Assembly (NCBI GenBank): GCA_003132525.1
Contig: PKXZ01000089.1
Span: forward strand, 1-32,672
Direction: 5' to 3'
DNA: 32,672 nucleotides
Source: Candidatus Dormiibacterota bacterium
GTDB taxonomy: Bacteria > Chloroflexota > Dormibacteria > Aeolococcales > Aeolococcaceae
Position numbers and translations under genes: made by a program. Under the pieces are notes generated by a model. The model did not search any database. It worked only from the letters and a program-made list of their open reading frames with translations, and was not told where the DNA came from. Below, in pieces: positions 19,200 to 28,119 of the stretch (positions are counted from its first letter, which is position 1; each line of letters starts with the position of its first letter).

Positions 19200-20291
19200 G
19201 TGACCATCGAGCCGCTGCTCGTCAGCGCGACGCGACGACACGACACACACCGAGTCAGCATCGGCGCCGTCGAGGTGGGCGGCAATACCGTGCCGGTCAT
19301 CGCGGGACCGTGCGCGGTCGAGCCCGGCTACGTCGAACATGCGATTGCCGCGCATCGCGCCGGAGCGTCGGTGCTCCGCGGGTGCGTCCTCAAACCACGG
19401 ACCCGGCCGGGATCCTTCCAGGGTCTCGGCGCCGCCGGGCTGCCGCTTCTCGATGAGGCGAAGCGTGTGACCGGCTTACCGGTGATCGCCGAACCGCTTG
19501 CCGCCGAAGACATCGAGGTGCTGCGCGGCCATGTCGACGCGCTGCAGATCGGAGCACGCTCGATGCACAACACGCCCCTGCTGCGCGCCGCCGGACAGAG
19601 CGGCATGACGGTGATCCTCAAGCGCGGGATGTCGGCCACCTACGACGAATGGCTTGCAGCCGCCGACTACGTCACCACCGAGGGCAACCGCCAGGTCATC
19701 CTCTGCGAGCGCGGGATCCGAACATTCGAGACCGCCACGCGGAACACCCTCGACGTGAGCGCGATCGCCGTACTTCGGGATATGACCGACCTCCCGATCG
19801 CAGTCGATCCAAGTCACGCGGCCGGCGCTGCGCGTTGGGTCCCGTCCCTCGCTGTCGCAGCGCTCGCGGCAGGCGCTGACGCACTGCTCATCGAGTGTCA
19901 CCCCGACCCGGCGGCGTCGCTCTGTGATGCCGCGCAGGCGATCACGCCGCAGGTCTTGAGCCGGATTGTGCAGACGTCGCTGTCGCTGTGCGCGATGACG
20001 AGACCCGCCGTGGCGGGCACGGTCGCGGAGTGCCGGGCGATGATCGACACCATCGACGACGCGGTGTTCCGGATGCTCGAGTACCGCGCGGCAATGGTCG
20101 GCGCGGTGCAGGAGCAGAAATCGGCGGCGCTCTTGCCGGAGCGAGATCTCGACAGGGAGCAGGAGATCGTCGAGCGACTCTCGCGTCAGGCGCCGAGGCT
20201 CGGCGAGCAGCGTGTCGATCGTCTCGTCCACGCAATCATCGAAGAGTGCCTCGACGCCGTTCCGGTCCGCCCCGAGGCGGCGGTGGCCTGA
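19200..20291 (+). CDS. aroF: DAHP synthase fused to C-terminal AroQ chorismate mutase
   Basis: Residues 1 to about 265 form a type I-beta (AroF/KDO8P-like) DAHP synthase, joining phosphoenolpyruvate and erythrose 4-phosphate at the start of aromatic amino acid synthesis. Motifs: VIAGPCAVEPGY, LRGCVLKPRTRPGSFQGLG, LQIGARSMHNTPLL, ILKRGMSAT, ILCERGIRTFE, AVDPSHAAG and LIECHPDP (metal-ligand Cys, His, Glu and Asp all present). Residues about 275-350 are an AroQ-type chorismate mutase: ECRAMIDTIDDAVFRMLEYRAAM, Gln-Lys, and RDLDREQEIVERL with the Arg/Lys/Glu active-site set. Fusion allows feedback by prephenate or chorismate as in Bacillus-type enzymes (inference; there the mutase is N-terminal). 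The extra N-terminal regulatory domain of Thermotoga-type enzymes is absent. GTG 19200 is chosen for the GGAGG 9 bases upstream. Confidence 0.94.
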   Translation: MTIEPLLVSATRRHDTHRVSIGAVEVGGNTVPVIAGPCAVEPGYVEHAIAAHRAGASVLRGCVLKPRTRPGSFQGLGAAGLPLLDEAKRVTGLPVIAEPLAAEDIEVLRGHVDALQIGARSMHNTPLLRAAGQSGMTVILKRGMSATYDEWLAAADYVTTEGNRQVILCERGIRTFETATRNTLDVSAIAVLRDMTDLPIAVDPSHAAGAARWVPSLAVAALAAGADALLIECHPDPAASLCDAAQAITPQVLSRIVQTSLSLCAMTRPAVAGTVAECRAMIDTIDDAVFRMLEYRAAMVGAVQEQKSAALLPERDLDREQEIVERLSRQAPRLGEQRVDRLVHAIIEECLDAVPVRPEAAVA

Positions 20292-20389
20292 CGCACTCGC
20301 CGTCTGAGACGCACGCCGGCCGGCACCGAGGGTCATACTCGGAGACCACCAGCGGCTCGGGACGATCGCCGGATTGAGGCGAGATATCG

Positions 20390-22234
20390 ATGACCAATGC
20401 GACCCCCGTTCCAGAGCGCACGCTTGTCGAGTTGTTTCGTCGCCAGGCGGCGTCGCGTTCCAGCAGCCCGGCAATGTTCCATCGCGACGGCGATTCGTGG
20501 GCGGCGATCGACTGGAACACCTATGCGCAGCAGGCGCGCATCCTCGCGGCGTTCTTCATCAGCGCGGGGCTGAACGAGGAAGCACACGTCGCGATCTGGT
20601 CCTTCAACAGGCCGGAATTCCTCATTGCAAGCACCGCGACCATGCTGGCTCGCGCCTGCACAGCACCGCTCTATCAGACGTTGAGCGCATCCGAGGCTGC
20701 CTATGTCCTCGGTCATTCCGACGCGCCGATTGCAGTGGTGGAGAACGAGGATCACCTCGCGAAGGTGCTCGAGGTGCGCGATCAGCTGCCGGCGCTGCGA
20801 TGTGTCGTGCTCATGGACGGCGCGGCGCCCGGCGGCGACGACGCGTTCGTGGTGTCGTGGAACGACGCGATGCAACGTGGTCGCGATGCGCTGCCGCAGT
20901 TGGAGGATGACCTGGACCGGCGCACTGACTCGGTGCAGGCGAGCGACATCGCGACGCTCGTGTACACCAGTGGCACCACCGGTCCGCCGAAAGCGGTCAT
21001 GGCAACGCATGGAAACCTGATCGCGGCCATCAACGGGTTGGGACCGATCGTCAGCCTGTCTTCAGATGACCGCGTCCTCAGCTACCTGCCACTGGCGCAC
21101 ATCCTCGAGCGGCTCAACAGCGAGGTGCGCCTCTACTGCGCCGGCAACGCGCTGTGGTTCGCAGCCTCGATCGCCGAGATGCCTTCAGAGGTGCGCGACC
21201 TCCGACCAACCTGCTTCGTGGGTGTCCCGCGCGTGTGGGAGAAGATGGCGGCGACGATCAATGCCGTCATCGACGCAATGCCGAGCTCGCGCCGTCGCCT
21301 GGCACGCTGGGCGATCGCCGTCGGTGAGCAGGCCGTCGATCGCGGTCAGCGCGGTGAGGCCGCGACCGCCATGCAGCGGCTGCGCCACCGCGTCGCGGAC
21401 CGTCTCGTGCTCCACCGGATTCGCGACGCGACCGGCCTGGAGCGTGCGCACACGCTCATCACCGGCGCGGCCCCGATCTCCCAGCAAGTGCTGCGCTTCT
21501 TCCACGCGCTCGGGCTCGAAGTCCTGGAAGGCTACGGAATGAGCGAGAACATGACCGTGACCACCGTCAACCGGCACGGCCACGTGCGCCTCGGAACAGT
21601 CGGACAGGTCGTACCCGGGGTCGAGCTGCGTATCGCCGATGACGGCGAGATCCTGATGCGCGGGGAGGTGCTTTTTGGAGGGTATTACAAGGACCCGGCA
21701 GCAACTGCTGAGGCTGTTGTCGACGGGTGGCTGCACACCGGCGACATCGGTGAGCTCGACGCCGAGGGGTACCTGCGGATCACCGACCGCAAGAAGGACT
21801 TGATCATCACCGCCGGTGGAAAGAACGTCGCTCCGTCGAACATCGAGGATCTGTTGCGCAGCGAGTTGATCGCCACACCCGTGGTGATCGGCGACCGGCG
21901 ACCGTACATCGCCGCGCTGCTGACGCTCGATGCGTCAGGCCTCGAGAACTTCGCTCGCAAGCGCGGACTCTCGACGAACGTCGAAGCACTGCTGCGCCAC
22001 CCGATGCTGCTCGAGGAGATACAGCGACGCGTCGAATCCGTCAACGGCCATCTCGCCAACGTCGAACGGGTGCGGCGGTGGTGTCTGCTCCCTCGAGAAT
22101 TCGAGGTCGGCGTCGAGCTGACGCCAACGTTCAAAGTGCGCCGGAAGCTCGTCGCCGAACGGTATGCGGCGGAGATCGAGAGCCTCTACGCGCCGCAAGC
22201 CGTCGCCGCCCGTTCGGGCGGTGAGGCTGCGTAA
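20390..22234 (+). CDS. Long-chain fatty acid CoA ligase (AMP-forming)
   Basis: A 614-residue member of the ANL superfamily, FadD15-like, which activates long-chain fatty acids to acyl-CoA via an acyl-adenylate. Motifs in order: P-loop LVYTSGTTGPPKAVM near residue 192, the linker YLPLAHILER, VGVPRVWEKM, the gate/acid-binding LEGYGMSEN near 382, HTGDIGELDAEGYLRITDRKKDLIITAGGKNVAPSNIE (ATP-ribose Asp, hinge and catalytic Lys region), and a C-terminal RRKLVAERY stretch. Length matches bacterial FadD15 enzymes. ATG 20390 has GAGG about 10 bases upstream. Chain-length preference cannot be read. The 98 bases between aroF and this gene hold no obvious terminator. Confidence 0.92.
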   Translation: MTNATPVPERTLVELFRRQAASRSSSPAMFHRDGDSWAAIDWNTYAQQARILAAFFISAGLNEEAHVAIWSFNRPEFLIASTATMLARACTAPLYQTLSASEAAYVLGHSDAPIAVVENEDHLAKVLEVRDQLPALRCVVLMDGAAPGGDDAFVVSWNDAMQRGRDALPQLEDDLDRRTDSVQASDIATLVYTSGTTGPPKAVMATHGNLIAAINGLGPIVSLSSDDRVLSYLPLAHILERLNSEVRLYCAGNALWFAASIAEMPSEVRDLRPTCFVGVPRVWEKMAATINAVIDAMPSSRRRLARWAIAVGEQAVDRGQRGEAATAMQRLRHRVADRLVLHRIRDATGLERAHTLITGAAPISQQVLRFFHALGLEVLEGYGMSENMTVTTVNRHGHVRLGTVGQVVPGVELRIADDGEILMRGEVLFGGYYKDPAATAEAVVDGWLHTGDIGELDAEGYLRITDRKKDLIITAGGKNVAPSNIEDLLRSELIATPVVIGDRRPYIAALLTLDASGLENFARKRGLSTNVEALLRHPMLLEEIQRRVESVNGHLANVERVRRWCLLPREFEVGVELTPTFKVRRKLVAERYAAEIESLYAPQAVAARSGGEAA

Positions 22235-22244
22235 TCGGTCGAGC

Positions 22245-22751
22245 CTACCTGCGCTCGAGGATCCCTCGAATGAACGCCGCCTGACCGGTGTGAGTCACGT
22301 CGTCGTGGATGATGCTGACCAGCCGGACCCCCAGGGTCACTGGTGGGTCCCAACGCTCGTCCACGATCCGATCGAGGTCGGAGTCCGTCAGACCCGCGAT
22401 GTACGCGAGGGTCACCTCGTGGACCGCGTCGTAGTAGTCGCGGAGCGACTCCGAGTCGACGATGACGGAGGCAACTTGAGCGGACGTGTGCCCATAGCCG
22501 TGGTCGGCCGGCTCGAGCGGCAGGTCGAATCGCTCCACCCAGCCGCCGGAGCTCCAGACCTGCTCGGTCCCGGCGACGCCCGCGACGTGATCGTCCTGAA
22601 TCCGCGTCAGGTGCCAGACCAGCCACGCGATCGAGTTGGCTTCGCCATCGAGGCGAGCAGCAAGCTGCTCGCGCCTGAGCCCATCGAGGACGCGATGCAC
22701 GACGTCGCGGACTCGCCCGAACGCATCCGCAAGCACCTCTGCGCTGGTCAT
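22245..22751 (-). CDS. DinB-like / DUF664 protein
   Basis: A 168-residue four-helix-bundle protein of the DinB/YfiT superfamily. It shows the usual layout: an N-terminal helix ADAFGRVRDVVHRVLDGLRREQL, AWLVWHLTRIQDDHV with a likely metal-ligand His, and a C-terminal HDDVTHTGQAAFIRGILE with one or two more His. The family includes thiol-dependent transferases and hydrolases (mycothiol or bacillithiol S-transferases). ATG 22751 is preferred over 22811 because GAGGAG stands 7 bases upstream and the longer form would overlap the divergent gene at 22800. Substrate unknown. Confidence 0.85.
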   Translation of the reverse strand: MTSAEVLADAFGRVRDVVHRVLDGLRREQLAARLDGEANSIAWLVWHLTRIQDDHVAGVAGTEQVWSSGGWVERFDLPLEPADHGYGHTSAQVASVIVDSESLRDYYDAVHEVTLAYIAGLTDSDLDRIVDERWDPPVTLGVRLVSIIHDDVTHTGQAAFIRGILERR

Positions 22752-22799
22752 CTGATACTCCTCTGCCGTGTCGCGAGACCCTTCCTCCATCATGAAGGT

Positions 22800-23183
22800 A
22801 TGACTGACCATCCCGAAGACCTGCCCTGGAATGACAGCCCCGCCGATTCGGACGCGCCGCTCGGCGACGGGGAGCCCGATCCCGCAGAGGTGACCGGTGA
22901 CGAGGACGATCCGGCAGTCACCGACTCCTCACTGGTAGGACGGCTGCACGACGTCGACGAATATCATCGAGACACCCTCGACGAGCGTCTCGGCGAAGAG
23001 GAACCCGATCGAGCCGCACGCTTCCAGGAGCCGGAAGCCGGCGAGCTGCAGGCACCCGAATCGGGCGACGACGACATCGAGCTGGTCTCCGGTGAGCCGG
23101 ATCCGTCGGATTCTCTCGATGGTGACGATGACGAGTCCGCCGAGAATGCCGCCGTCCACGTCATCCCCGACAACGGGGACTAG
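22800..23183 (+). CDS. Acidic DUF5709-like protein
   Basis: A 127-residue, very acidic and probably disordered protein (rich in Asp, Glu, Pro and Ser). The segment YHRDTLDERLGEEEPDRA resembles the conserved ETLDERLAxEEPD motif of DUF5709 proteins from actinobacteria. No signal peptide or membrane helix, so it is cytoplasmic. Its role is unknown; acidic low-complexity proteins of this type may act as stress or chaperone-like factors, but nothing in the sequence proves it. The start ATG 22800 has GAAGG very close (2 bases), so it may be weakly translated or leaderless. It is divergent from the DinB-like gene. Confidence 0.7.
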   Translation: MTDHPEDLPWNDSPADSDAPLGDGEPDPAEVTGDEDDPAVTDSSLVGRLHDVDEYHRDTLDERLGEEEPDRAARFQEPEAGELQAPESGDDDIELVSGEPDPSDSLDGDDDESAENAAVHVIPDNGD

Positions 23184-23184
23184 G

Positions 23185-23210
23185 CGCTTGCGACGCTGTT
23201 TCGCTAAGCG
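23185..23210 (+). terminator. Possible stem-loop terminator without T run
   Basis: CGCTTGCGA pairs with TCGC-t-AAGCG across a 7-base loop, just after the DUF5709-like stop. There is no T run, so its role as a terminator is uncertain. Confidence 0.35.
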
Positions 23211-23223
23211 GCCGCCCGAAGGT

Positions 23224-23262
23224 CAGCGCGAGCGCTGCATGCCTGAGCGCGGCAACTAAGCT
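23224..23262 (+). promoter_or_regulatory. Leaderless-type ftsH promoter with palindrome in the -35 region
   Basis: -10 TAAGCT (23257-23262) lies 6 bases before ATG 23269, the same box and distance as for hxlR. A -35 CTGCAT (23235-23240) sits 16 bases upstream. A perfect palindrome CAGCGC-GA-GCGCTG (23224-23237) overlaps this -35 and is a candidate repressor site. No Shine-Dalgarno sequence is present. Confidence 0.55.
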
Positions 23263-23268
23263 TCACCG

Positions 23269-25221
23269 ATGGCGACCGCAAGTCCCGGACCGGGGAGGAT
23301 GCCGACCCCCACCGGGAAGCCCGGCCCGAATACGGTCGGCTACAACCCGATGCGCTGGCGGCGCTTCTGGTTGCTCATCTTCGGTCTGCTCCTGCTCAAC
23401 ATCGTGATCTCGAGCATCATCCAGAGCGCAAGCACGCCGGCGTCGGTGACCATCCCCTACAACCTCTTCCTGGACGAGGTCAATGGCGGCAACGTGGTCA
23501 ACATCACGGCAACAGGTGACTCGATCACCGGGACGACCCGCAGTGCTGTCAGCCCCGGTGCTGGACAACCGAGTGCCAAGAATTTCCTGACGCAGCGTCC
23601 CTCGTTCGCCAGCGACAACCTCGAGACCACGCTGATCAAGAACAACGTCAGCATTCTCGCCGAGAACCCCAACCCTCCCACCCCACTCTGGGAGACGTTG
23701 CTGCTCTGGTTCGGACCAACGCTTCTGATCGTCTTCGGGTTCATCTACCTGATGCGCAGAAGCGCCGCGGCGCTGGGCGGTGGTGGGAGCGGTGGCCTTC
23801 TCGGGCGATTCGGCCAGAGCGGCGCCCGCCTGTACAACGCCGAGCGACCCGACACCACCTTCGCGGACGTCGCCGGGATCGATGAGGTGAAAGCGGAGCT
23901 GGTCGAGATCGTCGACTTCCTGAAGACGCCCGAGAAGTATCAGCGCCTCGGCGGCACCATCCCCAAGGGCGTGCTTCTCATTGGGGCGCCGGGCACAGGG
24001 AAAACGCTGCTCGCCCGCGCCGTCGCCGGTGAGGCCGGAGTGCCGTTCTTCTCCATCTCAGCGTCCGAATTCATCGAGGCCATCGTCGGGGTCGGGGCTG
24101 CTCGAGTGCGTGATCTTTTCCAGAAGGCGCGCGCCGCGGCGCCGGCAATCGTCTTCATCGACGAGCTCGACGCCATCGGCCGGTCGCGTTCGACGGGCGC
24201 TCGACTCGGAGGCAACGAGGAACAGGAGCAAACCCTCAACCAGATCCTCACCGAGATGGATGGATTCGATACGCATACCGGCGTGATCGTTCTCGCCGCA
24301 ACCAATCGTGCCGACGTGCTGGACCCCGCACTGCTCCGTCCCGGACGTTTCGACCGAAGGGTCACGGTCCCGTTCCCGGACCGGCGAGGCCGCCTCGAGA
24401 TCCTCCGCATCCACACGAGACACATTCCGCTCGGGCCGGACGTCGACCTCGGTTTGATCGCGTCACTCAGCGCCGGGATGGTCGGTGCGGACCTGCGCAA
24501 CCTCGCCAACGAGGCGGCCCTGGCCGCAGCTCGCCGCGATGCGAACACCGTGTCCCAGGCCGATTTCTCCGATGCCCTCGAGAAGGTCGAGCTCGGTTCC
24601 GAGCGCAAGCTCTCACTCACGCAGCTCGACCGCGAGAAGATCGCCTACCACGAGTCCGGCCATGCATTACTGGGCTTGCTGCAGCCGGGCGCGGACCCGG
24701 TGCGCCGTGTGTCGATCATCCCGCGCGGACAGTCGCTGGGCGCGACCGTGCAGAGCCCCGTCGACGACCGTTTCAGCTATGGCGAGGATTACCTGCGAGG
24801 AAGGATCACCGGAGCGCTTGGCGGCCGCGCTGCCGAGGAACTGGTCTATGGAGTCGTCACGACGGGCGCGGAGAGCGACCTCCGCCAGGTGACCGTCATC
24901 GCCCGTCAGATGGTTGTCAAATGGGGCATGAGCCCCAAGGTCGGCGTGCTCAGCCTTGCGGATGACGAAGGCCCGGGCCAGCCACTCTCGTTCTCGCGGC
25001 CCTACAGCGAGGAGACGGCCGCGCTCATCGATGAGGAGGTGCGGCGCATCTGCGAGGAGTGTCTCCGTCAGGCTGTTGCGTTGCTCACGAGCAATCGCGA
25101 CAAGCTCGACGCGCTCGTCCATGCGTTGCTAGAGCACGACACGCTCGGCGAGACGGAGATCCTCGCGGTGACCGGGATCGCGGCACCCGCGACGGTTCCG
25201 GCTATACCGCAGCCGCGCTGA
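23269..25221 (+). CDS. ftsH: FtsH-type ATP-dependent zinc metalloprotease with altered pore loop
   Basis: A 650-residue membrane AAA+ protease that extracts and degrades membrane and short-lived cytoplasmic proteins. Layout: basic N-terminus, TM1 about 30-50, extracytoplasmic domain, TM2 about 143-162, a Gly-rich linker, the AAA domain with Walker A GAPGTGKT (K245), Walker [12 protein letters not shown], second region of homology [20 protein letters not shown], and the protease domain with zinc motif H461-ESG-H465 and the distal Asp in TTGAESDL. The pore motif, normally M-F-V-G, here reads A-I272-V-G, so the aromatic residue that grips substrates is missing. ATG 23269 fits the TAAGCT leaderless promoter. 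A divergent paralogue is likely; whether another standard FtsH exists cannot be seen. Confidence 0.93.
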   Translation: MATASPGPGRMPTPTGKPGPNTVGYNPMRWRRFWLLIFGLLLLNIVISSIIQSASTPASVTIPYNLFLDEVNGGNVVNITATGDSITGTTRSAVSPGAGQPSAKNFLTQRPSFASDNLETTLIKNNVSILAENPNPPTPLWETLLLWFGPTLLIVFGFIYLMRRSAAALGGGGSGGLLGRFGQSGARLYNAERPDTTFADVAGIDEVKAELVEIVDFLKTPEKYQRLGGTIPKGVLLIGAPGTGKTLLARAVAGEAGVPFFSISASEFIEAIVGVGAARVRDLFQKARAAAPAIVFIDELDAIGRSRSTGARLGGNEEQEQTLNQILTEMDGFDTHTGVIVLAATNRADVLDPALLRPGRFDRRVTVPFPDRRGRLEILRIHTRHIPLGPDVDLGLIASLSAGMVGADLRNLANEAALAAARRDANTVSQADFSDALEKVELGSERKLSLTQLDREKIAYHESGHALLGLLQPGADPVRRVSIIPRGQSLGATVQSPVDDRFSYGEDYLRGRITGALGGRAAEELVYGVVTTGAESDLRQVTVIARQMVVKWGMSPKVGVLSLADDEGPGQPLSFSRPYSEETAALIDEEVRRICEECLRQAVALLTSNRDKLDALVHALLEHDTLGETEILAVTGIAAPATVPAIPQPR

Positions 25222-25227
25222 GCTGCA

Positions 25228-25902
25228 TCAGGACCAGTCGCTGGACTCGCGAGCCTTGAGGTTGCGACGCGCCATGAATGCGGCCGCTTCGGCGCGACGC
25301 GACAACCCCAGTTTCATCAGGATGTTCGAGACGTAGTTCTTGACGGTCTTCTCAGCCAGAAACACTTTCTCGGCGATCTGACGGTTGGTCATCCCCTCGG
25401 CGACCAGGTCGACGATCTTCCGCTCCTGCGGGGTCAGGTCGGCGATGCCGTCATCGACCTGCGTCCCTTCGCCGCGGAGGCGGGCAAGCACCCGCGCGGT
25501 GACTGTCGGATCGAGCAGCGACTCGCCTCGGGCAACCTGCCGGACGGCGCCCACCAGGTCACTGCCTCGCACCTGCTTGAGGACGAAGCCGGCAGCGCCG
25601 GCCATGATCGAGCTGAACAGCGCCTCGTCGTCAGAATGCGCCGTGAGCATCAGCACTTTCGTGTCCGGGAAAGCCGACCGGATTTCCCGGCAGGCCTCGA
25701 TGCCCGATCGGCCGGGAAGGCGGACGTCCATGATCACCACGTCCGGGTGGCTGGCCTCGACCGCTTTGAGCGCCGCGTCGGCGTCTCCCGCCTCGGCGAC
25801 CACGGTGATGCCGCCGACACCATCGAGGATGCTGCTCAGTCCGCGCCGGACGAGCTCATGGTCATCGCAGAGCATGATCCGGATCGCGGGCTCGTCGGGC
25901 AC
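25228..25902 (-). CDS. NarL/LuxR response regulator, DosR (DevR)-like
   Basis: A 224-residue two-component regulator. The receiver domain has the acidic pair D13/D14, phosphoacceptor D59 (IMDVRLPG), T87 and K109. The C-terminal LuxR helix-turn-helix (residues about 154-215) contains TNRQIAEKVFLAEKTVKNYVSNIL, which is almost the mycobacterial DosR sequence, including the DNA-contact residues K185, K188 and N189. The GTG start at 25902 is supported by a TACAGT -10 box 6 bases upstream. The DosS-like heme kinase gene lies 600 bases away on the opposite strand, with one gene between, so they are probable partners. Regulon unknown. Ends 6 bases from the convergent ftsH stop. Confidence 0.9.
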   Translation of the reverse strand: MPDEPAIRIMLCDDHELVRRGLSSILDGVGGITVVAEAGDADAALKAVEASHPDVVIMDVRLPGRSGIEACREIRSAFPDTKVLMLTAHSDDEALFSSIMAGAAGFVLKQVRGSDLVGAVRQVARGESLLDPTVTARVLARLRGEGTQVDDGIADLTPQERKIVDLVAEGMTNRQIAEKVFLAEKTVKNYVSNILMKLGLSRRAEAAAFMARRNLKARESSDWS

Positions 25903-25908
25903 GTCTGC

Positions 25909-25937
25909 ACTGTACTGCGTGCTGCGGCAGTGGCCAA
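25909..25937 (-). promoter_or_regulatory. Leaderless-type promoter of the DosR-like regulator
   Basis: On the minus strand: -35 TTGGCC (25937-25932), 17-base spacer, -10 TACAGT (25914-25909), then 6 bases to GTG 25902. No Shine-Dalgarno site. It faces the divergent SRPBCC-like gene. Confidence 0.55.
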
Positions 25938-26018
25938 GCCGATAGGCCTGCCGAGTTCGTGACCTTCTCCCCTTGGCACCGGTCGCTCATGGACCCACGA
26001 TGAGAACACCGGCACGCC

Positions 26019-26498
26019 ATGAACACAATGCTCCTTCACGACTTCGCCTACGTCCCAGTTTCCGCCGAGCGGGTGTGCAGTCGCATCCTCGCCGAGGACG
26101 GGATGTGGCTTGCCCTCCTGGCAGATGCTGCCGTGAGCGAAGCCGAGACTCTGCATCTCAGGATTGGCCCGGTTGGCGCCGTACCCATGCTTGGCAAGAC
26201 GGTGAAGCTGGAGGTCGGTGAGCCACTCAAGCGCGACGAGGTGACCGTCGTGCCGCTGGCCTGGAGGGCGACAGCAACGCCGGGGCTGTTTCCTGTCATG
26301 AGTGCCGACCTCGAGATTGCGCCACTTGATGCCGAGCTCACGCAACTGACGCTCCGGGGACGATATGAACCTCCGCTGGGCGCCGTCGGTCGCCGGCTCG
26401 ACCGGCTCCTCATGCATCGCGTCGCCGAGGCGAGCGTGCGTGCTTTTCTCGGCCGGCTCGTGGCGACGCTCAGCGCCGCTGAAACCGCACGACTATGA
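26019..26498 (+). CDS. SRPBCC/START-like small protein
   Basis: A 159-residue soluble protein whose strand pattern suggests an SRPBCC (START-like) ligand-binding fold: LHDFAYVPVSAERVCSRILAEDG start, alternating strands HLRIGPVGAV, VKLEVGEPL, VTVVPLAWRAT, MSADLEIAPL, LTQLTLRGRYEPP, and a long C-terminal helix RLDRLLMHRVAEASVRAFLGRLVATL. There is no signal peptide. The gene lies between the DosR-like regulator and the DosS-like kinase, ending 10 bases before the kinase start, and may share its transcript. ATG 26019 or the in-frame ATG 26028 could be the start. Ligand and role unknown. Confidence 0.7.
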   Translation: MNTMLLHDFAYVPVSAERVCSRILAEDGMWLALLADAAVSEAETLHLRIGPVGAVPMLGKTVKLEVGEPLKRDEVTVVPLAWRATATPGLFPVMSADLEIAPLDAELTQLTLRGRYEPPLGAVGRRLDRLLMHRVAEASVRAFLGRLVATLSAAETARL

Positions 26499-26499
26499 T
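26494..26499 (+). promoter_or_regulatory. Possible -10 box for the heme kinase
   Basis: TATGAT overlaps the stop codon of the upstream gene and ends 9 bases before ATG 26509. It could give a near-leaderless kinase transcript in addition to read-through. Confidence 0.35.
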
Positions 26500-26508
26500 C
26501 CCGATCGG

Positions 26509-28119
26509 ATGGCACTGAGTGGAAACCGGGCTGCGCGCCTGCTCGAAACTGGGCTGGCCTTGGCCGCAGAGCTGTCGCTCCCAGCGCTCCTCCAGGGGAT
26601 TGTCGACCAGGCGGTCGACCTGACCGACGCTCGTTACGCTGCGCTGGGAGTCCTGTCCCCGGGCGGATCCGACCTCAGCGACTTCATCACGAGTGGGCTC
26701 AGCGAGGAGCAACGGGGCGCAATCGGCGAATTGCCGCACGGGCGAGGCATCCTCGGCGTCCTCATTCGCGAACCGGCGTTGCTGCGTCTCCCCGACATCG
26801 CGGCCGACCCACGTTCGGCTGGACTCCCACCCAACCATCCGCCGATGCGCACATTCCTCGGCGCACCGATCCGTGCGCACGGACGCGTGTTCGGAAACAT
26901 CTACCTCACCGACAAGCAGGCAGCACCGGAGTTCACCGAAGATGACGAGGCAACCCTGCTCGTGCTCGCAACGCAGGCGGGCGTTGCCATCGCCAACGCG
27001 AAGCTGTACGCGGAGCTGCAGCAACGCGAACGCTGGCTGGACTCGGTGCGCGAGGTGGCGACGACGCTGCTCTCCGGTGACACCGCCCGCACCACGCTGG
27101 AATTGGTAGCGCAACGCGCCCGTGAGCTCGGCGATGCCGACATGGCCACCATCAGCGTGCCGGAAGGCGACGGTCTGCGCATCATCGTCGCCGACGGCGC
27201 GGGTGCGGACGAGCTGGTCGATGTCGAGGTGCCACTTGCCGGCTCGCTGTCGGCCGAGGTGATCCGGACCGAGCGCACGATGGTTGTCGCGGACGCCGGC
27301 CAGTCGACGTTGACGCAGCCGATGGTGAGCATCGCCGGGGTCGGGCCGATGATCCTGGTGCCGCTTGCGCTCCGGACAAGCACGGCCGGTGTGCTTGCGG
27401 TCGGACGTTTCGCCGGGCGGCCCCTCTTCGCTTCGACCGACACGCCGCTGCTGGAGAGCTTTGCCGAACAGGCAAGCCTGGCGCTCGAATATGCGCGAGT
27501 GGTCTCCGAGATATCCCGTCTCGGCATGATCGAGGATCGAGAGCGCATCGCTCGCGACCTCCACGACGGTGTCATCCAGTCCCTGTTCGCCGTCGGTATC
27601 GGGCTCCAGGGGACGGCCGCCGTGGTCGGTGATCCGCGTCTTGCGGATCGCATCCAGCAGTTCGTCACCGAGATCGACCGCGTCATCGGCGATGTGCGCA
27701 GCTACATCTTCGGACTTCGCCCGAGCGTGCTCACGGCCGGCAACCTCACCAACAGCATCGAGCAACTCGCCCACGAGGTTGAGGAACGCACGGGCGTGAC
27801 GGTGATCGTCGAGATCGACGTCTCACTGGAGAGCGTGCTCGCCGAGTCCTCGGCGCAGATCGTGCACATCGTTCGCGAAGCACTGTCAAACATGGGACGT
27901 CATGCTGCGGCGACGACCTGTCGCGTCTCGATACTCCGCGCCGCGTCGACTGCAGTCATCGAGATCGATGACGATGGCCAGGGATTCGACGCGGAATCGG
28001 CGACGCCGGGCATGGGGATGGGGAACCTGGCGGAACGCGCGCAGGCGATCGGCGGGACGCTCGAAGTCGATTCGCACGTCGGAACGGGCACGGCGATACG
28101 CGTGCGAGTTCCGCTGTGA
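26509..28119 (+). CDS. GAF-GAF sensor histidine kinase, DosS/DosT (DevS)-like heme sensor
   Basis: A 536-residue cytoplasmic kinase with no membrane helix. GAF-A spans about residues 20-165, GAF-B about 185-335, a HisKA_3 dimerisation domain has phosphoacceptor H352 (ARDLHDGVIQSLF), and the HATPase domain has N461, DDGQGFD and GMGMGNLAERAQAIGG. GAF-A aligns by eye with mycobacterial DosS: H110 in NHPPMRTFLG corresponds to the heme ligand His149, and Y132, 22 residues later in NIYLTDK, to the distal Tyr171. It should therefore bind heme and sense O2, NO, CO or redox state. ATG 26509 is chosen because the frame upstream lies within the preceding gene. The nearby DosR-like regulator is the probable partner. 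Next gene overlaps in GTGA. Confidence 0.92.
   Translation: MALSGNRAARLLETGLALAAELSLPALLQGIVDQAVDLTDARYAALGVLSPGGSDLSDFITSGLSEEQRGAIGELPHGRGILGVLIREPALLRLPDIAADPRSAGLPPNHPPMRTFLGAPIRAHGRVFGNIYLTDKQAAPEFTEDDEATLLVLATQAGVAIANAKLYAELQQRERWLDSVREVATTLLSGDTARTTLELVAQRARELGDADMATISVPEGDGLRIIVADGAGADELVDVEVPLAGSLSAEVIRTERTMVVADAGQSTLTQPMVSIAGVGPMILVPLALRTSTAGVLAVGRFAGRPLFASTDTPLLESFAEQASLALEYARVVSEISRLGMIEDRERIARDLHDGVIQSLFAVGIGLQGTAAVVGDPRLADRIQQFVTEIDRVIGDVRSYIFGLRPSVLTAGNLTNSIEQLAHEVEERTGVTVIVEIDVSLESVLAESSAQIVHIVREALSNMGRHAAATTCRVSILRAASTAVIEIDDDGQGFDAESATPGMGMGNLAERAQAIGGTLEVDSHVGTGTAIRVRVPL

Noticed and set aside
26470-27774. 434-codon minus-strand open frame within the histidine kinase
   Set aside because: Shadow of the kinase, whose GAF, HisKA_3 and HATPase motifs are all present on the plus strand.
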